NCBI GenBank assembly: GCA_907163375.1
Contig: CAJQUW010005267.1
Span: 682,001-746,000 of the forward strand
DNA from: Prostheceraeus crozeri
Lineage: Eukaryota > Platyhelminthes > Polycladida > Euryleptidae
Length of the DNA stretch: 64,000 bases
Reading direction: 5' to 3'
Shown: in pieces, positions 1-12,556 of the stretch
Layout of the letters: every line of letters starts with the position of its first letter
How positions within the stretch are numbered: position 1 is the first letter of the stretch
Notes under the pieces: model-generated
Database searches by the model: none
Seen by the model: only the letters and a program-made list of their open reading frames with translations
What the model was told of the DNA's origin: nothing
Made by a program: the position numbers and the translations under genes

Positions 1-269
1 ATTTAAATTGAAAGTCACAAAACACCGGAAGGATGAAGAATTGCTTGAAAATGCCTCATGCTACATGAAGGCTTAAAATGACTAAATAGCAAACATATAA
101 GCCGGAATATTCAATTTTATTTGTTTGGTGGATGGATTTCTTCTTGTCCACCATGAAGCATATACGAGGACTGCCCAGCTTACGGTAGCTGTATGATATT
201 TCTGCTGCTCCGGCTTAGACCGATTCTAAGGAGATACGGAGATGACAAAAATTGGTTTCAAGCCTAAAT
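1..269. other. No recognisable feature
   Basis: No convincing reading frame or repeat is visible before the palindromic repeat begins. Confidence 0.4.
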
Positions 270-755
270 AGTCCGGCAGCCAGAACGAGTTTCAGCAGGG
301 AACGAGTCCGATAGTGAGATTTTCACATAATGATGTTCACTCTATGCCTACTACGAATCGGCACGTCTGCCGAGTTCTAGTGAGTTCCTCTTCTTGTCAG
401 ACAAGATCAAAGAAAAGCACATGTAAATCCAATGGGACGCAGATTCCAGTTTTTGGATAAAACGAAGTTTTGTATGTTTTCTCTGATTAGACGAAAAGTA
501 CTTAGCCAAGAGTCATAACTTTTGAAGTGGAATGTCTTCAGGTCATTTCCTATGTTGTGCATGTGCTATTATCATGCATCTAATCGGCAATATGTGTGAG
601 AATGTGGTTGAATGTGGATAAAGTTGCTGAAAATGCTTGTGTTTGCCGACATTAAGAGGCTTGCCAAATCTGAATGTGTTAAGCTTTATAGACATGGTTG
701 CATGAAGATGAAAGAAATGACCTGAAAACATTCCATGACAAAAATTATGACTCTG
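270..755. repeat. Palindromic (foldback/MITE-like) repeat, copy 1
   Basis: A left arm of about 320 bp (about 270-590) is followed by a loop of about 120 bp, and then by an inverted copy of the inner end of the arm (about 680-755). The same arm occurs twice in inverted orientation around 10.34-10.61 and 13.62-14.66 kb, sharing runs such as CATGTAAATCCAATGGGACG. The loop here is in the opposite orientation, relative to the left arm, to that of copy 2. The right arm is cut short after about 75 bp. No coding capacity is seen, so this is probably a non-autonomous DNA element. The outer ends are approximate. Confidence 0.65.
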
Positions 756-3110
756 TTGCTTCACCAAGTGCGGTCGCAAGAATGACATTTGTTCGGCATA
801 CAGCCATTTGCTCTGTTTCCGTCCAGCGGAGGCACTCGCTGGAGTTCGTGCCTGTTCACGGTTATATTGTCCACGTAGATTTCTTCATTTACTTATGCAT
901 TCCTGCTCCGTCAAATTACAATTCGTTGCTATCTCTTTCCACACTCTTTCTACCATATCTCTATTTCTGTATTCTTTCGAAGTCTTATCATAAAGTATAG
1001 GTCTACACATTCAATCAGTCGTTCCACTACCGTCTCCATTCTTGTTTCAAATGCACGCACACACTGCTCAACAAGATATCTGATCATGTGATTACGCGGC
1101 AAATGCAAGCACTATGATTGGATACCTCATCTGACTTGTTCGACGAAGCTAGACTAATTTCAACTTATGATTTCTGTCATATAACAAGAAATTCTCTTGT
1201 GTTACTTTTTATTGTGAACCAACCTTGTCTTATAACACTTTTGTCATAAGACACGCTATTGTGAACTAGCCTGAACAGGAATTGTGAACGGAAGGTCTTC
1301 TGGCTTCAAAATTTTTTCATACGCATAGATGGAGGGACATTTATTCGGTAGTGGGAGGACAGATGCCATCAATGTACGTCTGCAGCATAGCTATCAGACA
1401 TTTTGTGCTTGCTCTGCATCGCAGCGAGTTTGCTACTGAAATCATTTATGGACATATTGATTCGTGATAAAGTTCGTCCTCAGAATCAGTAATGCTGAGT
1501 GACTCTGATTCATTGACAACTCCCATTCATTGAACTGTATTGAAGACGTTCGGCATCTGAAGATGTACATAAATGTATTGAAAGGGTTGGAAGCTTTCTT
1601 AATCCTAAAAATTGTTAATTCGACCTTTCTGCGTTCCGAGCGAAAATATTTTCTCTTTTTCAGAGAACGCCGCGCCATATTGTCTGAAAAATCGATTAAC
1701 ATTTGTGTAGATAAACAATGACTGACTGTTAACTTAATGGACACAACAAATATACAGATAAAGTAGTGAATGAAAATATAGATCCACACTATAGGCCTAC
1801 TCGCACTTGCCGACTAGGGGCTTGGGCACACGATGCTCCAATAGCATGTCCAGAGTACTCCTTTGTGCTTTTCGATGGAATTAGAGAACACGTTCTCGCA
1901 TTCTTGATGTGGAGGGGAAATGTTTTAGTCACCTACCGGATCCTTTCCTGATTGATGAATGAATCACTTCGGTGGTCTCATTGGGCTGTGACATAAAACT
2001 CGTCCATACTACGACGACTTCCCTTTGTATGCGAACAAAGTTTACCGTAACTATAAAGTTACCATTGCAATTTTCTTTATTGAATAGAACATACGAATGA
2101 AATAAAATTCATTTTCCATTTGGTTAATTCTACGCATCATGATATAACATACAAATAACATGGTATGTCTCGACCATTTTTCGTATTTTGGGTAGCGCAG
2201 CTAAACGTTGTCCATTTCAGATTGTTGGTATGCAATGAAGAAAACAGATGAATACTTTCAAGCTTGTATTTCAATATCATGCATCCGTTTGAGAAACACG
2301 TTTCAATTATGTGTTTCGAATAATCACATTGTCAGAAAATGATAATGGATGTAGTGATTAACGATAGCGACATCGTATATAAATCCGGATATCAGGAAGC
2401 AAGAAACCATGCTAAGGGATGTGAAAACGAATTTATAAAACATGATTAAAATTCATCTTTCATGGATATAAGATGCAGGCATGATGAGACGTACTATGGC
2501 TGTACGAGAGACGGGGACTTGCTATATAGGTCATTTGACTGTTTCTAAAGTGTGTCGGCGTTTGTCTGTTTACGTCACTTTGGATGTTCGAAAATCTCTT
2601 CCGTGGAATTTTATGTCACGACTTACCTGAGCATGGTACTGAAACGTGTTTGAATGATACTTATTCCTCACTTGTCATTTTGACAGCGTGTTGGGGAAAG
2701 CGGAGACCTACCGGAAAATCTCTGTGGAAATAACATGTTTTTTTATTTCGTCATTAGTAAAAAGATGACGACCTAAAAAAGTACCAAACTGGCTTGGATC
2801 TCGGTTCCAATGTCCCAGATTAGTCGACACCATTGAACATAACTGGCTCCACTTTGTCTTTGGGTTGTACTACCTTGCCTTGGAGTCTGGCTTATAGCAT
2901 CGCTTTTATTAGTTGATTTTTCTAGCTTTGTTTCTCACTGCTCTCAACTGCCGTCTCATTGCCAGTGTCTGCTGATTCAGAGCAGCTGCATTGCCCGCGT
3001 CACTGTAGGATGGTTTCACCACCGCATGTTCATCTGGTTAAGAATCGCTGTCGGTTTTGTCGGTTTCTGATTCCGTCTAAGCTGTTTCTTGTATGTGTCG
3101 CATGTTTCTC
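756..3110. other. Non-coding stretch
   Basis: Only short unremarkable frames are present. A small hairpin around 1,230-1,255 (GTCTTAT / ATAAGAC arms) is the only structure noticed. Confidence 0.4.
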
Positions 3111-3113
3111 GTC

Positions 3114-3383
3114 TTAAGAAGAACACTTATTGTCGTCAGTGGGTGATTTTGACACTTCTATATTCTCAGTTTGCCTAACCACGGTGTCCAATAAACTGTT
3201 GCTCGGTTTTAGTCTCGGTTTTTTGCTTGTGTTATCTAGCTGGCGAACGAAGCGTAGCTGGTGAAGTTGCAAATAGTCTTCTGAGTTTGATTCGGCTAAT
3301 ATAATGGCTTTGAAGCCGGGCTTCATTATGATAGTATCCTTCACTTCTTCATCTTCAAAGTTGACGGTTTGTACAAAAGTCAA
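3114..3383 (-). CDS. Unrecognised open frame, 89 codons
   Basis: This minus-strand frame encodes a charged, lysine- and serine-rich protein with no motif I recognise. It has no visible neighbour of related function. It could be a chance frame or an exon of an unseen gene. I report it only because its composition looks more protein-like than that of nearby frames. Confidence 0.12.
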   Translation of the reverse strand: MTFVQTVNFEDEEVKDTIIMKPGFKAIILAESNSEDYLQLHQLRFVRQLDNTSKKPRLKPSNSLLDTVVRQTENIEVSKSPTDDNKCSS

Positions 3384-5890
3384 CTACAAAAAGTGTACAT
3401 ACTACAAAAGTCAGTATTACTTAAATCTAAAAGATAGAACACCAAAGCTGTTGAAGTCATGTCTTTTGTACCGATTCACATTTCAGGTTGATCCTGATGC
3501 CCAATAGGCAAAAGACGATTTCACCAACGAATAAGTGAGCACATAAAAGGTAACTCGGCAGTAAGCACTCACTTAAGTAGATGCACTGCATGTAGCAATA
3601 AAGTACATGACTGCTTTAAAGTTGAATATCAAGGTAGAAATGACTTAGAAATTAGAATCATTGAAGCGATCAAAATAAATGAAAAATTACCTGCATTGAG
3701 TAGAGCATTAGGATATAATGGAGAATCAGTATTTCTAAAACTATTTTACTAAAATTGCAGTAGAATACACGAATTACATGTTACATACATGAGAAGTGAA
3801 TATCATAAATTTCTATTGTCTGATTGTTAGAATTACGTGCGTATATCTAATTGTTGTATGACGCAATTGACCAGTGAACAGGTCCTTAAAAACACACATT
3901 ATATTTTCCATGTTTTCCAATCCTCCTTCAGAGATTCAACTTGTTTTATTCGATTATTCGACTGTAGCGTTATTTAGGTATAATATTTGATCGCATTTTG
4001 AAGTCACTTCAAATGACGTTTCGGCAATAATATCAATCACATCAACTTAATTGTTTTCAGCGAAGATGGAGAGACTATGTAGATCGATGAGTCGGAAAGA
4101 TGTGAATCAAAACGTGTAGCGATGAAGATAGAGAACTATTTCCAAAATGAAAAATATGCGCCTGCATAATACGAAAATTGGTTGTGAACATCGAAATACA
4201 ACAGAATCCTCTGAATCTCCAAAACACGAATGAATGACTGGAGGCGTCGTTAAAAGTTTTGAAAATTCATGCTTAAGACCACAGAATGATGTAGCTACAT
4301 GCACTGACGCTGGTGCTGAGCTGACTGATGAAAGTGAAAACGCACACGATAGACCGGGAGCAAATAAATGACGCCTGGATGCAGTATACAGTTTCTCTCC
4401 GCTCCCATCCTCTGTTATGTGACTTATTGAATGAAGGCCGGTTGTATCATTAGTTAGGCAGGCGATTGACGAAATTATTTACTCTAGTGGATGGGTGTGT
4501 GAACACATGTGAAGAGGATTCTTGTGTAATTGTGACTGATGTACAGACCTTAGTCGTGCAATTAGGAGAGGAAGAAACAGAGAAAATTTTACCATGACCT
4601 TGCCATCAGTCAGCCGGCAGCGACGTCCACCATCGACACTCACCCAATGCGACGTCAATGGGTCAGTAATGGGCCGACACAGGGTTAGGAAAGGACCGGT
4701 TGCTGGATATCTGGTGAATGTAATCCGGTCGGATACCGGATAAGCTATTGCTGAAGTACTATTGTTTCACTGAATTTTTGTAGTGTAAACGCCAATTTTT
4801 ATCAATGAGCTTATGATTTAATCTTCCTAGATGTGTTTAGCCAATTCGATAATCAGGTACATGTAGCTCACTCCCCATGTAATTCAAGTTTTACATCAGA
4901 CATAGCTAGTCATATAACACAAACATACACTTGAAGATTTGGAAATTATAGCCGATTCTCAGTGAACAGATATATAGCTTATATGTTGCGGAAATATACG
5001 TAAGGAAATTGACGATGTTACGTCAAGCGTATCACCACAATGTACGTTGTCACTACGTGAAAGTGTGTGGTGGCTCTTAAGCAACTGGACGTAGCCAAAA
5101 TTACGAACTTTCGTGAAGATCTTTGCCTAAATCCGATGATGGTATTATGAAAATTTCCAGGCTTTTATTTTCATTGCTAGTAGAATTCAGAACACACATT
5201 TCCAAAATCTATTCATGTATATTAGTCAATACATGTATCACAGCCACAGCTAATTAATCTTCAGCTGCTCGACGTTCCTGCAAGACAAACCAAATAAATC
5301 ATGTCAGCTGTAATCAAAAGTCCTGAGAATAGTTGTCTACATTATGTAGATTTTCATAGGTAATGATTCAACAATAGTCGATACCCTTCATCCAAATTAA
5401 GCCTGGTGGTGCCTGCCATTTAGGGAAGTTTCACAATTCATGTCAACCTTGATTCGGGGGTAGGGTTTAATGACCAGTTGATGTAAATTTTTAAGCTAAA
5501 AATGGTAAAAAGCGCATCATCACATGGACGATTTCTGTATAATTTCCCCTGTAGATCGTTTATGCAAAACACGATAGGGCAAAACGCCTTAAACCTCGCG
5601 ACAAAATTTTGATAATTTTCGGAAACTATTTGTCACTGAAAGATATACTACTTTGATATGTTTTAGTCCATTGAAAATCAATTTCATGGTTTCAACAATT
5701 ATATGTAATATAAGTCGCTTGACGGATAATAGTTTATTGATATTAAGATGCCACAAAGTTCGTAACGTTCGCGACATCAAAAAATCACCTCCTTTTTTAT
5801 ACTTGTGGTAGTCTTAGCATGCTATCGAATTTTGAGCCTAGACCACTAATTTGAGGATATTTTCATAACTACATGGTCTTTAGCAATAAA
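3384..5890. other. Non-coding stretch
   Basis: Nothing is recognisable as a gene. About 4,690-4,770 carries a TATCCGG-rich piece resembling sequences near 18.55 and 19.85 kb. Confidence 0.4.
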
Positions 5891-5899
5891 TGAGATTGT

Positions 5900-6969
5900 A
5901 TAGTCTAGCTAAATCTGGTAAATAAATTTCAAGATATGCAGAACTGCATGTAACGCTCGCGACAGTTTTTGACAATGACTGTTTTCTTTAAATTTTGTCA
6001 TCACTCTCCACTTGAGATCTCGAAAAATACTTTTGAGAAACGCGAAGACAGCAACTCTACAGTGATCATGACTGTCACTGATGATGGCGCATGAATTAGT
6101 TGTATCCTTAGAATACCGCTGTGAAGATGGTTATCTGTTTCTTGTTCCAATGTGCTGATTGGACTTCATCCTGCTGTGCACAAGAATAATTTTCTGAACA
6201 GTCAATTTTGATGATTTTGTTCCCATCACTGCGCTGTTAATCAAACGCGGAATGCAGTTGATCCTTTATGAAACAATGCCATGAGAATAATTTGGAAGAA
6301 TTGTTGATAGACTTACAAAAATCTTTGACTGCAGCTTCGAATTTCATCTTGTCCATTCGGGTGTTATCAGTTTTCTTCCATTCATAGACCACAGTTTGCT
6401 GTTGTCTACTTTCTTCAGAGAACTTCAATTCCTTGAGAGCACAAACTTCACAATTTCGAGTCATGCAAGATTCGGATGATCGAGAACAAGTAATTAACTT
6501 GATATAGCTTGAAGCACGTAAAAGTCCTGGAACGTCTTGCAGAAATCCAGTCAATGATATCAGTTTTAAATGAATGTTCTCGTAGATCACACATACGCAT
6601 ACAACATGAGGAATTTCCGACTAATAACGAACGAAGGGAGGACTCAGTTGCTGAAAAGATGCCAATCCGATCTTCAACTCAGGATTTTCCTCACAAAAAA
6701 TGGCATATTAATGGCAAATGGTATAAAAGATACAAATTGATCGTTATCACCAAATGTCTCAGCTGCCTCCGCTGTCGCTTATCGTTAATAGTTAACATCC
6801 TGCGGTCCTTCATTCCAGGAGAGACATGGGATATTTTATCGGACAGATAGAAGCTTTCTGCTGAGCTCAATAATTCATCGGATATTATTGATGACAGATA
6901 GGTATTGCCATGAGCGTCATCGTGATTGCTATTTTTCTTGAAGCCCATTTTTGTTGCCAGTAATTTCAC
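5900..6969 (-). pseudogene. Transposase-like relic of a widespread invertebrate element family
   Basis: Several minus-strand frames in successive order resemble a transposon protein common in cnidarian and other invertebrate genomes; I know the family by pattern but not its formal name. About 6,969-6,691 has SFYLSDKISHVSPGMKD. About 6,590-6,237 has a cysteine cluster (CMTRNCEVC), then a conserved tryptophan and a WHCFIKDQ segment. About 6,220-6,130 has IDCSENYSCAQQDEVQSAHW, and 6,100-6,000 has SDSHDH followed by VAVFAFLKSI. The acidic residues in the last two segments could be catalytic. The pieces lie in different frames with stops between them, so the gene is dead. The family assignment is tentative. 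Confidence 0.4.
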
Positions 6970-7283
6970 AACGTTTTTCTTTTTCCTGGGAGATCGAGGT
7001 AGAACGTTGATAACTTTTCGGACGTATCTTGCACGACTCTGTGTTGATGAAAACTGTCTTCAACTGTCTGGCTGTTCTCAGCCAGGGATATATAGGAGTA
7101 GGGGATTGATAACTCCCAAATACTACTGACACGTGGAGGGTTAAAATCGTGAACGCCTATGCAGCGTAAAATTAGAATGTTAAGTTGCAGTTATGAATCA
7201 AAACCATTCTAAGTAATTGCATTTTAGTAATTATCAAAAGGACCATGATCACATGGCAACGCAGGTCAAAGGTGAGTCAAAGG
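6970..7283. other. Non-coding gap
   Basis: No feature is seen between the two transposase-like relics. Confidence 0.35.
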
Positions 7284-7808
7284 TCACAGATCGTCAGAAG
7301 AACACCCGGAAATTTCCTCAACTTTCGACTCCTTTTCAATATTGATGCGTTTCAACTCGTTCTTTACGAAACAGCTGAAAGTGTAGATTATAATAGGTTG
7401 AAAGCATGAATGTCTTGAAGCACATTTCTGATCAACCAAAGAAGAGAATGAATCAGATGAATTTGTAATTGCTTGTAGTACACACACGTGAGCAATTGCT
7501 TGTAGTACAGATGAGATGAGCAGAGGAGTCTAATTATAATATTGTCCTGGCTTGTCAAAAGAACACTACTCTGTAACACACTACTGAAAATAAAGTTGCT
7601 GCAAAGCAAAAATCAGACGGTTTGCACACGCCGCCTCGATCAGCCATTTCAAATAGCTGCGCTGCTCAATCTTTTCTGGAAAGTTATGAGAATCTTGTGA
7701 TACTAGCAAATCGTCGCAACTTTCACAACGCCGACGACGTCCGATGTTCCTTCCAATATACCCAGCGGCGAAAGATGTAATTGGAACCAGTGACTGAGAT
7801 GTCATCAA
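7284..7808 (-). pseudogene. Possible transposase C-terminal relic
   Basis: The minus strand from 7,808 encodes FAAGYIGRNIGRRRRCESC and then a YLKWL segment. This resembles the AGY(I/V) plus C-x2-C motif that several eukaryotic DNA transposases carry near their C-terminus. A second frame (7,487-7,284) has DQKCASRHSCFQPIII followed by F..FVKNELKRIN, like the cysteine/asparagine tail of the same proteins. The two are in different frames. The superfamily is not determinable by eye; P-like or hAT-like would both be possible. Confidence 0.3.
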
Positions 7809-8585
7809 GTGACAACTTGCTCAACTCCTCAGTGAGACACGCATGCATATCGTCCGACACAAGATAGGCCCAAGTAAACATCCAGACTTAGTCGGTTGTC
7901 GATTTATGAGGCCTGGAAAATGATCTGCTGCTGAATTCCAGTTAACACTCTGATTTTCTTCTCGGCTTGTAACAACTGTTTTAATGACAAAAAGGATCGC
8001 TCACAATTGACGTCAACTAATTTTTCGATACTTTTGACCCCTCCTCCTCTGTTGTCAACCTTGATCACCACCCGCCCCCGTTGACGTCAATTCTAGCCAT
8101 GTCCTAGCTTATCTGTTGTGCATGATTCATAGCTACTATTTCGGAATACGTCCGCTAATTTCTATTTGTTACTTTGATTCCTTCATTAATTGATTTCTGA
8201 ATATCCATCCTTTAGTTATATTTTGTTAATTGGGACTGGTAATAGTCCCAATTAATAAAAGATTGCGTATACCCATACATTGATAATGTATACAACTCAT
8301 TTTTGTAGAATGCATCTTGCAGATGTATCAATTCAATTGAGGCACAGAAAATCTTGGAAATTTCATTCCTTTTATTGCTACTTGTGGGCCTGTCTTGTGG
8401 GCCTATACAACTGGATTGATTTAAGAAGAATTCAAGAAGTTTCTCAAGCATAGAAATTATTTGATTTAATTTTCAGCATGGAATTCTCTAGAAATCAGCA
8501 ATTAGTAAGAAGTTTTTATCAGCAATTTTTCAGACTAGAACTGTAGATACTATCAAAGCGAACTTCTTACGGTCTCTCGCTAAGA
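7809..8585. other. Non-coding stretch
   Basis: No supported gene. Short minus-strand frames near 8.2-8.45 kb have no recognisable motif. Confidence 0.35.
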
Positions 8586-8589
8586 ATGG

Positions 8590-10270
8590 AAACAAAAATA
8601 AAATGTCTCTGGTTCTAGCGAACTCCTCTCTCTGTAATGACATTCTTCGCACGGCCGAAGTGACGTTCACTCTCTCCACTGGAAGCCTGTATCACAAATA
8701 TTTGCCTACTTAGGCGCGATAATTTCGGAAACTTGTCCTCATTCGCTTTCCAGAAGGAAAGAAGATTGTCGCCGTCGTAGCTTTCATAGTCCTTCTCACC
8801 TTCATACTTCAGTATCTGGTCTTCGAAGCTAGATTAACTTATTGATGGACTTTGCGCAACTTGGGAATCTTACTCAATTTTAGAGCCGCGAAAGGTTAGA
8901 GTCTGGCTTTTTTCTCTGGTGGGCCGGTTTCTGTCACATCCGCTTCCTCTAATGTTGTCGATGTTGTATCAGCAGGACTCTCTTGTTCACTTTGTTGCAA
9001 CTTTCCACATGTCACAAGAGCCATCTGCCGGATGGATCTTCCAACGAATGCATCTTTGATGATCAGCGATCGATCACGTTCGCGTGATATGAAAGTGAGG
9101 CTAGAGAATGACGGATAAAGGATGTCTGCAATAGTGTGTAATATATTGACACCAGGCCAGTATTTTTATAGCATAAACCGTATTTGAACCTTTAAATTTG
9201 AGATTGCTGAATGCTCATTTTAACTGCTGTCACAAATGTGTTCAACCACGAGATGGTAAGTCGGTAGAACGTTGTGAAGACTCGGCTTTTCGGCTGTTTC
9301 CAGTATGTCGAATATTCCGTCAAATTGGTCAAAGAAAGTTGCCAATTCAGTTATAAGAGCAAGAGAAATTCCGTCCAAACGACTCTCCTCATCACGATGT
9401 TGAAGCTCACTTAACGATATGAAAGATGTAGCAAGGCAATCATAGACCTTCCCAAAACCGCGCTATGGGCGAGTTTGGGAGAATTTCTTCAACGTCTTCG
9501 GTATTTTCTCTTGTAGTCCAGATGTTTGATTGGCATGTCTTGTAAGTTCTTTGATTGTAGTTTCCATTTCAGTGACGCAAGGTTTTCCTCCCGAGTAGAA
9601 TTACAGGCCAAAGTCAAAACTGTTGAAAGACGATGAACCATGCTTTGCATTCTTGACTTTTCTCAAAGTGCACAGACAATGTTCGCACCTTTATCTGTCG
9701 TGATAGGTGTAAGATCCTCACGCAATCCATAAGTTTCGCATATATCACGAATTTCACAAAGAATGCTTGAGCAGTTTTTTTATCATGAGGAAATACTTTT
9801 CATCTGCCCATGACATGTTTGATAAAGTAAGATTCACTCATCCAGAAAATGGATGCTTCAAGATATAAACGGTGAACATAGTCATCAGTCCATAAATCTG
9901 CGATGCATGCGACTTCATCTGATAGAACAGAGTTTGAAATTCGCTCTTTCATTACATCAACGAAGTCACAGAAAGATTGTAGGACATTTTCACGGATAGT
10001 TCTCCGACCATACCAGATGTCGTCGATGTCAATATTACCTTACTTGCTGTCGATTTCAATCACAGTCTTGGCAAGTACTTTCAAGCCTTTGTTTTTAACA
10101 TCTGCTATGCATACCAGCGACGACAAACATGATCTCTGCATCTTTTTATTTATCAGTGTCTGGCTTTCCGAGGTGCTTCTTTTTGACAAAATGAGTTCGA
10201 ACAGTAGCCCGTCTTTTTCCAAGTATTTCATTTTTCTCTGCAGAGAGGCATGTTTCCCAATGTCTTTTTA
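8590..10270 (-). pseudogene. hAT-superfamily transposase relic (hAT-A)
   Basis: Pieces of a hAT (RNase H-fold, cut-and-paste) transposase occur in order along the minus strand. At about 10,270-10,230 there is a BED-finger-like end (LKRHWETC). At about 9,915-9,865 is ACIADLWTDDYVHRLYL, matching the hAT 'DxWT' block. At about 9,710-9,665 is TTDKGANIVCAL, the block that normally carries the second catalytic aspartate. At about 8,790-8,640 is KFPKLSRLSRQIFVIQ followed by ASSGESERHFGRAKNVI, the hAT dimerisation signature. Several stops and frame changes separate the blocks, including a stop directly after the TTDKGANIVCAL block. The element is therefore old and inactive. Terminal repeats were not found. 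Confidence 0.7.
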
Positions 10271-10924
10271 GAGAACTGATACCCCAGCTTTTACGAATTC
10301 CATCTTGTTTGCTGTGAATACGGATTACTGTATTCTTGCAATTGAACGAGGCCGAGAGTTAGACTTTCACAGAATGATGTACACCATATGTCTACTACGA
10401 GTCGGCACGTCTACCGAGTTCTAGTGAGCTCCTCTTCTTGTCATACAGGATCAAAGAAAAACACATGTAAATCCAATGGGACGCAGAATGCAATTTTTGG
10501 CTGAAATGAAATGTTCGATGTTTTCTCTGATTAAACGAAAAGTACTAAGTCCAGAGTCATGATTTTTGACATGGAATGTCTTCGGGTCATTTCCTTTCAT
10601 GTTCATGCATCCCTGTCTATAAAGCTAAACACATTCAGATTTGGCAAGCCTTTTAATGTCGGCAAACACCAACATTTTGAGCAGCTTTATCGACATTCAA
10701 CCACATTCTCACATGCATTGTCGATCAGGGGGCCGTTTGATCGGTGGTTACCAACTCCTTACCATACTATCTTGTTTACTAACTTCGACTTTATCTACAA
10801 CTTCCATACCAAGTGTGTTTCACGCTGAGTTACCAAGTTCCATTCCATACCAAAGCAGTTACTAACTATGGTAACTGTCATTCCCTGTTCCAAGTCATCA
10901 TTTCCTTCGTTTTGTACCCGCAGG

Positions 10925-11951
10925 ATGGCGTTCATGTATTATGCTAGCGAGCATTATCGACAAATTCAGCGTGAAAGAGTTTTGCGTGATCGCACAAGCA
11001 TTATAGATACTTTGGACGATCAGAAACTAATACAAATTTTTCGATTTCCAAAATCGATCATACTGCGCCTGACAGACCTACTTGAAAGTGCCTTATCTCC
11101 CACTAGAAGCTATATCATCTTACCAGTTGATCGAGTGTTGATCACTTTACGATACTACGCCACAGGATCAATCTATTCATCTATTTCCGACTGTCATAGT
11201 GTGAGTAAAGCATCTTTGTGTCGCATCATAAAGCAGGTAACTACATGCATCTTCAACCATAAACACGACTTCATACGTTTCCCAACAATACAAAACGGAC
11301 TTCGAGAAAATATAAAAGCATTTTACGAAATAGCTGAGTTTCCCAATGTGATTGGTTGTGTGGATGTCTCTCAATTTGCGATCAAATGTCCCACTGTAAA
11401 TGAACATATTTATGTCTGTCGGAAGGGCTTTCATGCGATAAATGCTCAACTCATTTGCAATGCAGAGTTCATTTTCATTGATGTTGTTGTTAAATTTCCT
11501 GGCTCGACACACGATGCATTTGTATTTCACAATTCCGGAGTTAAATCTGTCCTTGAAAGTAACACTCAATCTGGATGGCTTTTGGGTGACAGTGGATATG
11601 CTTAATTGCGCTATTTGATGACTCCAGTACCAAATCCTTCTTCAGACGCAGAATACCGCTACAACGTATCACATCAAAGAACTCGGCTAACTATCGAACG
11701 GAGCATCGGTATCTTGAAGTCGAGATTTCTTTGTTTATCCAAGAAAATGTGTGGCCCACTTTTACACAAACCTTCAACTGCATGTGAAATAATCGTTGCA
11801 CAATGTTGCAAGAAAACTAAAACTTCGAGACAATCACGATACTGAGTTCGAACCAGTGATTTCAGATGTGTTACTTGATGAGATGTATGCAACAAACTCC
11901 GAGTCAGGGCTATTTGTGCGCTCTGCATTGTTACGAGACAGATTTTCATGA
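10925..11951 (+). pseudogene. Harbinger 1 DDE transposase (HARBI1-like), broken
   Basis: This is a nuclease of the DDE_Tnp_4 type that cuts and joins Harbinger ends. The ATG at 10,925 follows an acceptor-like ACCCGCAG, so an upstream intron is possible. The first acidic motif is GCVDVSQFAIKCP (usually C-D-G-T-H, so it has diverged); the second is WLLGDSGYA and the third TIERSIGILKSRF. An in-frame TAA at 11,603-11,605 follows the second motif. A frameshift near 11,810 then moves the tail to another frame, which ends RDNHDTEFEP...RDRFS with a stop at about 11,951. The order and spacing are normal for the family, and the damage is moderate. Confidence 0.82.
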
Positions 11952-12329
11952 AAACGTATTTTTACGATTTAGTTGAAAAAAGTTCAGTTATACAAGTAAA
12001 TTCTTTGAATACTGGAAAGATTATTTTTCAATCAGAGTTTGATTTCTTAGTCCAAAACTTAATGTCCTTGGAAATTAGTATATTATTTTTATCAGATTTG
12101 TATTTCTATTGAAGATAGCAACAAATGATAATTCACACCGTTGTCATTTTTCATTATGTTAGTGAGGAACATTAACAACGCACGTAGGATTGTCAGAAGT
12201 TGTTCGAAAAGATAAATACACGTACATAATATAGTAACGAATTTCGACATTTAATATGTAAAAGAAGATAACCCAAAAGAATATCCTGTCGAAAGTAACC
12301 CAAAATTAATATTCTAGAAATCCACTTTT

Positions 12330-12485
12330 TTTGCCAGCTTGTCTTGTTCACTCTCAACTTGTCGTGCCTGAGGAAGGGTGGATCACCCGAAAGCTTGCCA
12401 ATAAAGAAATTTCGAAGAGAACTATACCACTGAAGAATTTTTTACTTTATGCTAACTTCGTTCTCGAGAAGAAGGAACAATGTAT
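12330..12485 (+). mobile_element. Penelope-like retroelement 3' fragment with hammerhead-like hairpin
   Basis: A 156-bp insertion inside Harbinger 1 is flanked by a perfect 13-bp duplication, GAAATCCACTTTT (12,317-12,329 and 12,486-12,498). It contains CTGAGGAAGGGTGGATCACC followed by CGAAAGC: a CTGANGA box, a short stem (GGGT/ACCC) and GAAA. This is the arrangement of the hammerhead-ribozyme-like motif known at the ends of Penelope-like elements. Position 7 of the core is G rather than U, so self-cleavage is uncertain. An AATAAAG lies just downstream. No reverse transcriptase is present. The insertion looks like a 5'-truncated copy. Confidence 0.6.
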
Positions 12486-12556
12486 GAAATCCACTTTTGT
12501 ATTATATAGATTCCAAAACACATAATTCATCGAACTCATTTATTGAAACTTTACAT

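Noticed and set aside
6509-6850. Plus-strand 113-codon frame.
   Set aside because: Overlaps minus-strand frames with recognisable transposase-type motifs and has none of its own.
11177-11569. Minus-strand 130-codon frame.
   Set aside because: Antisense shadow of the Harbinger 1 transposase.
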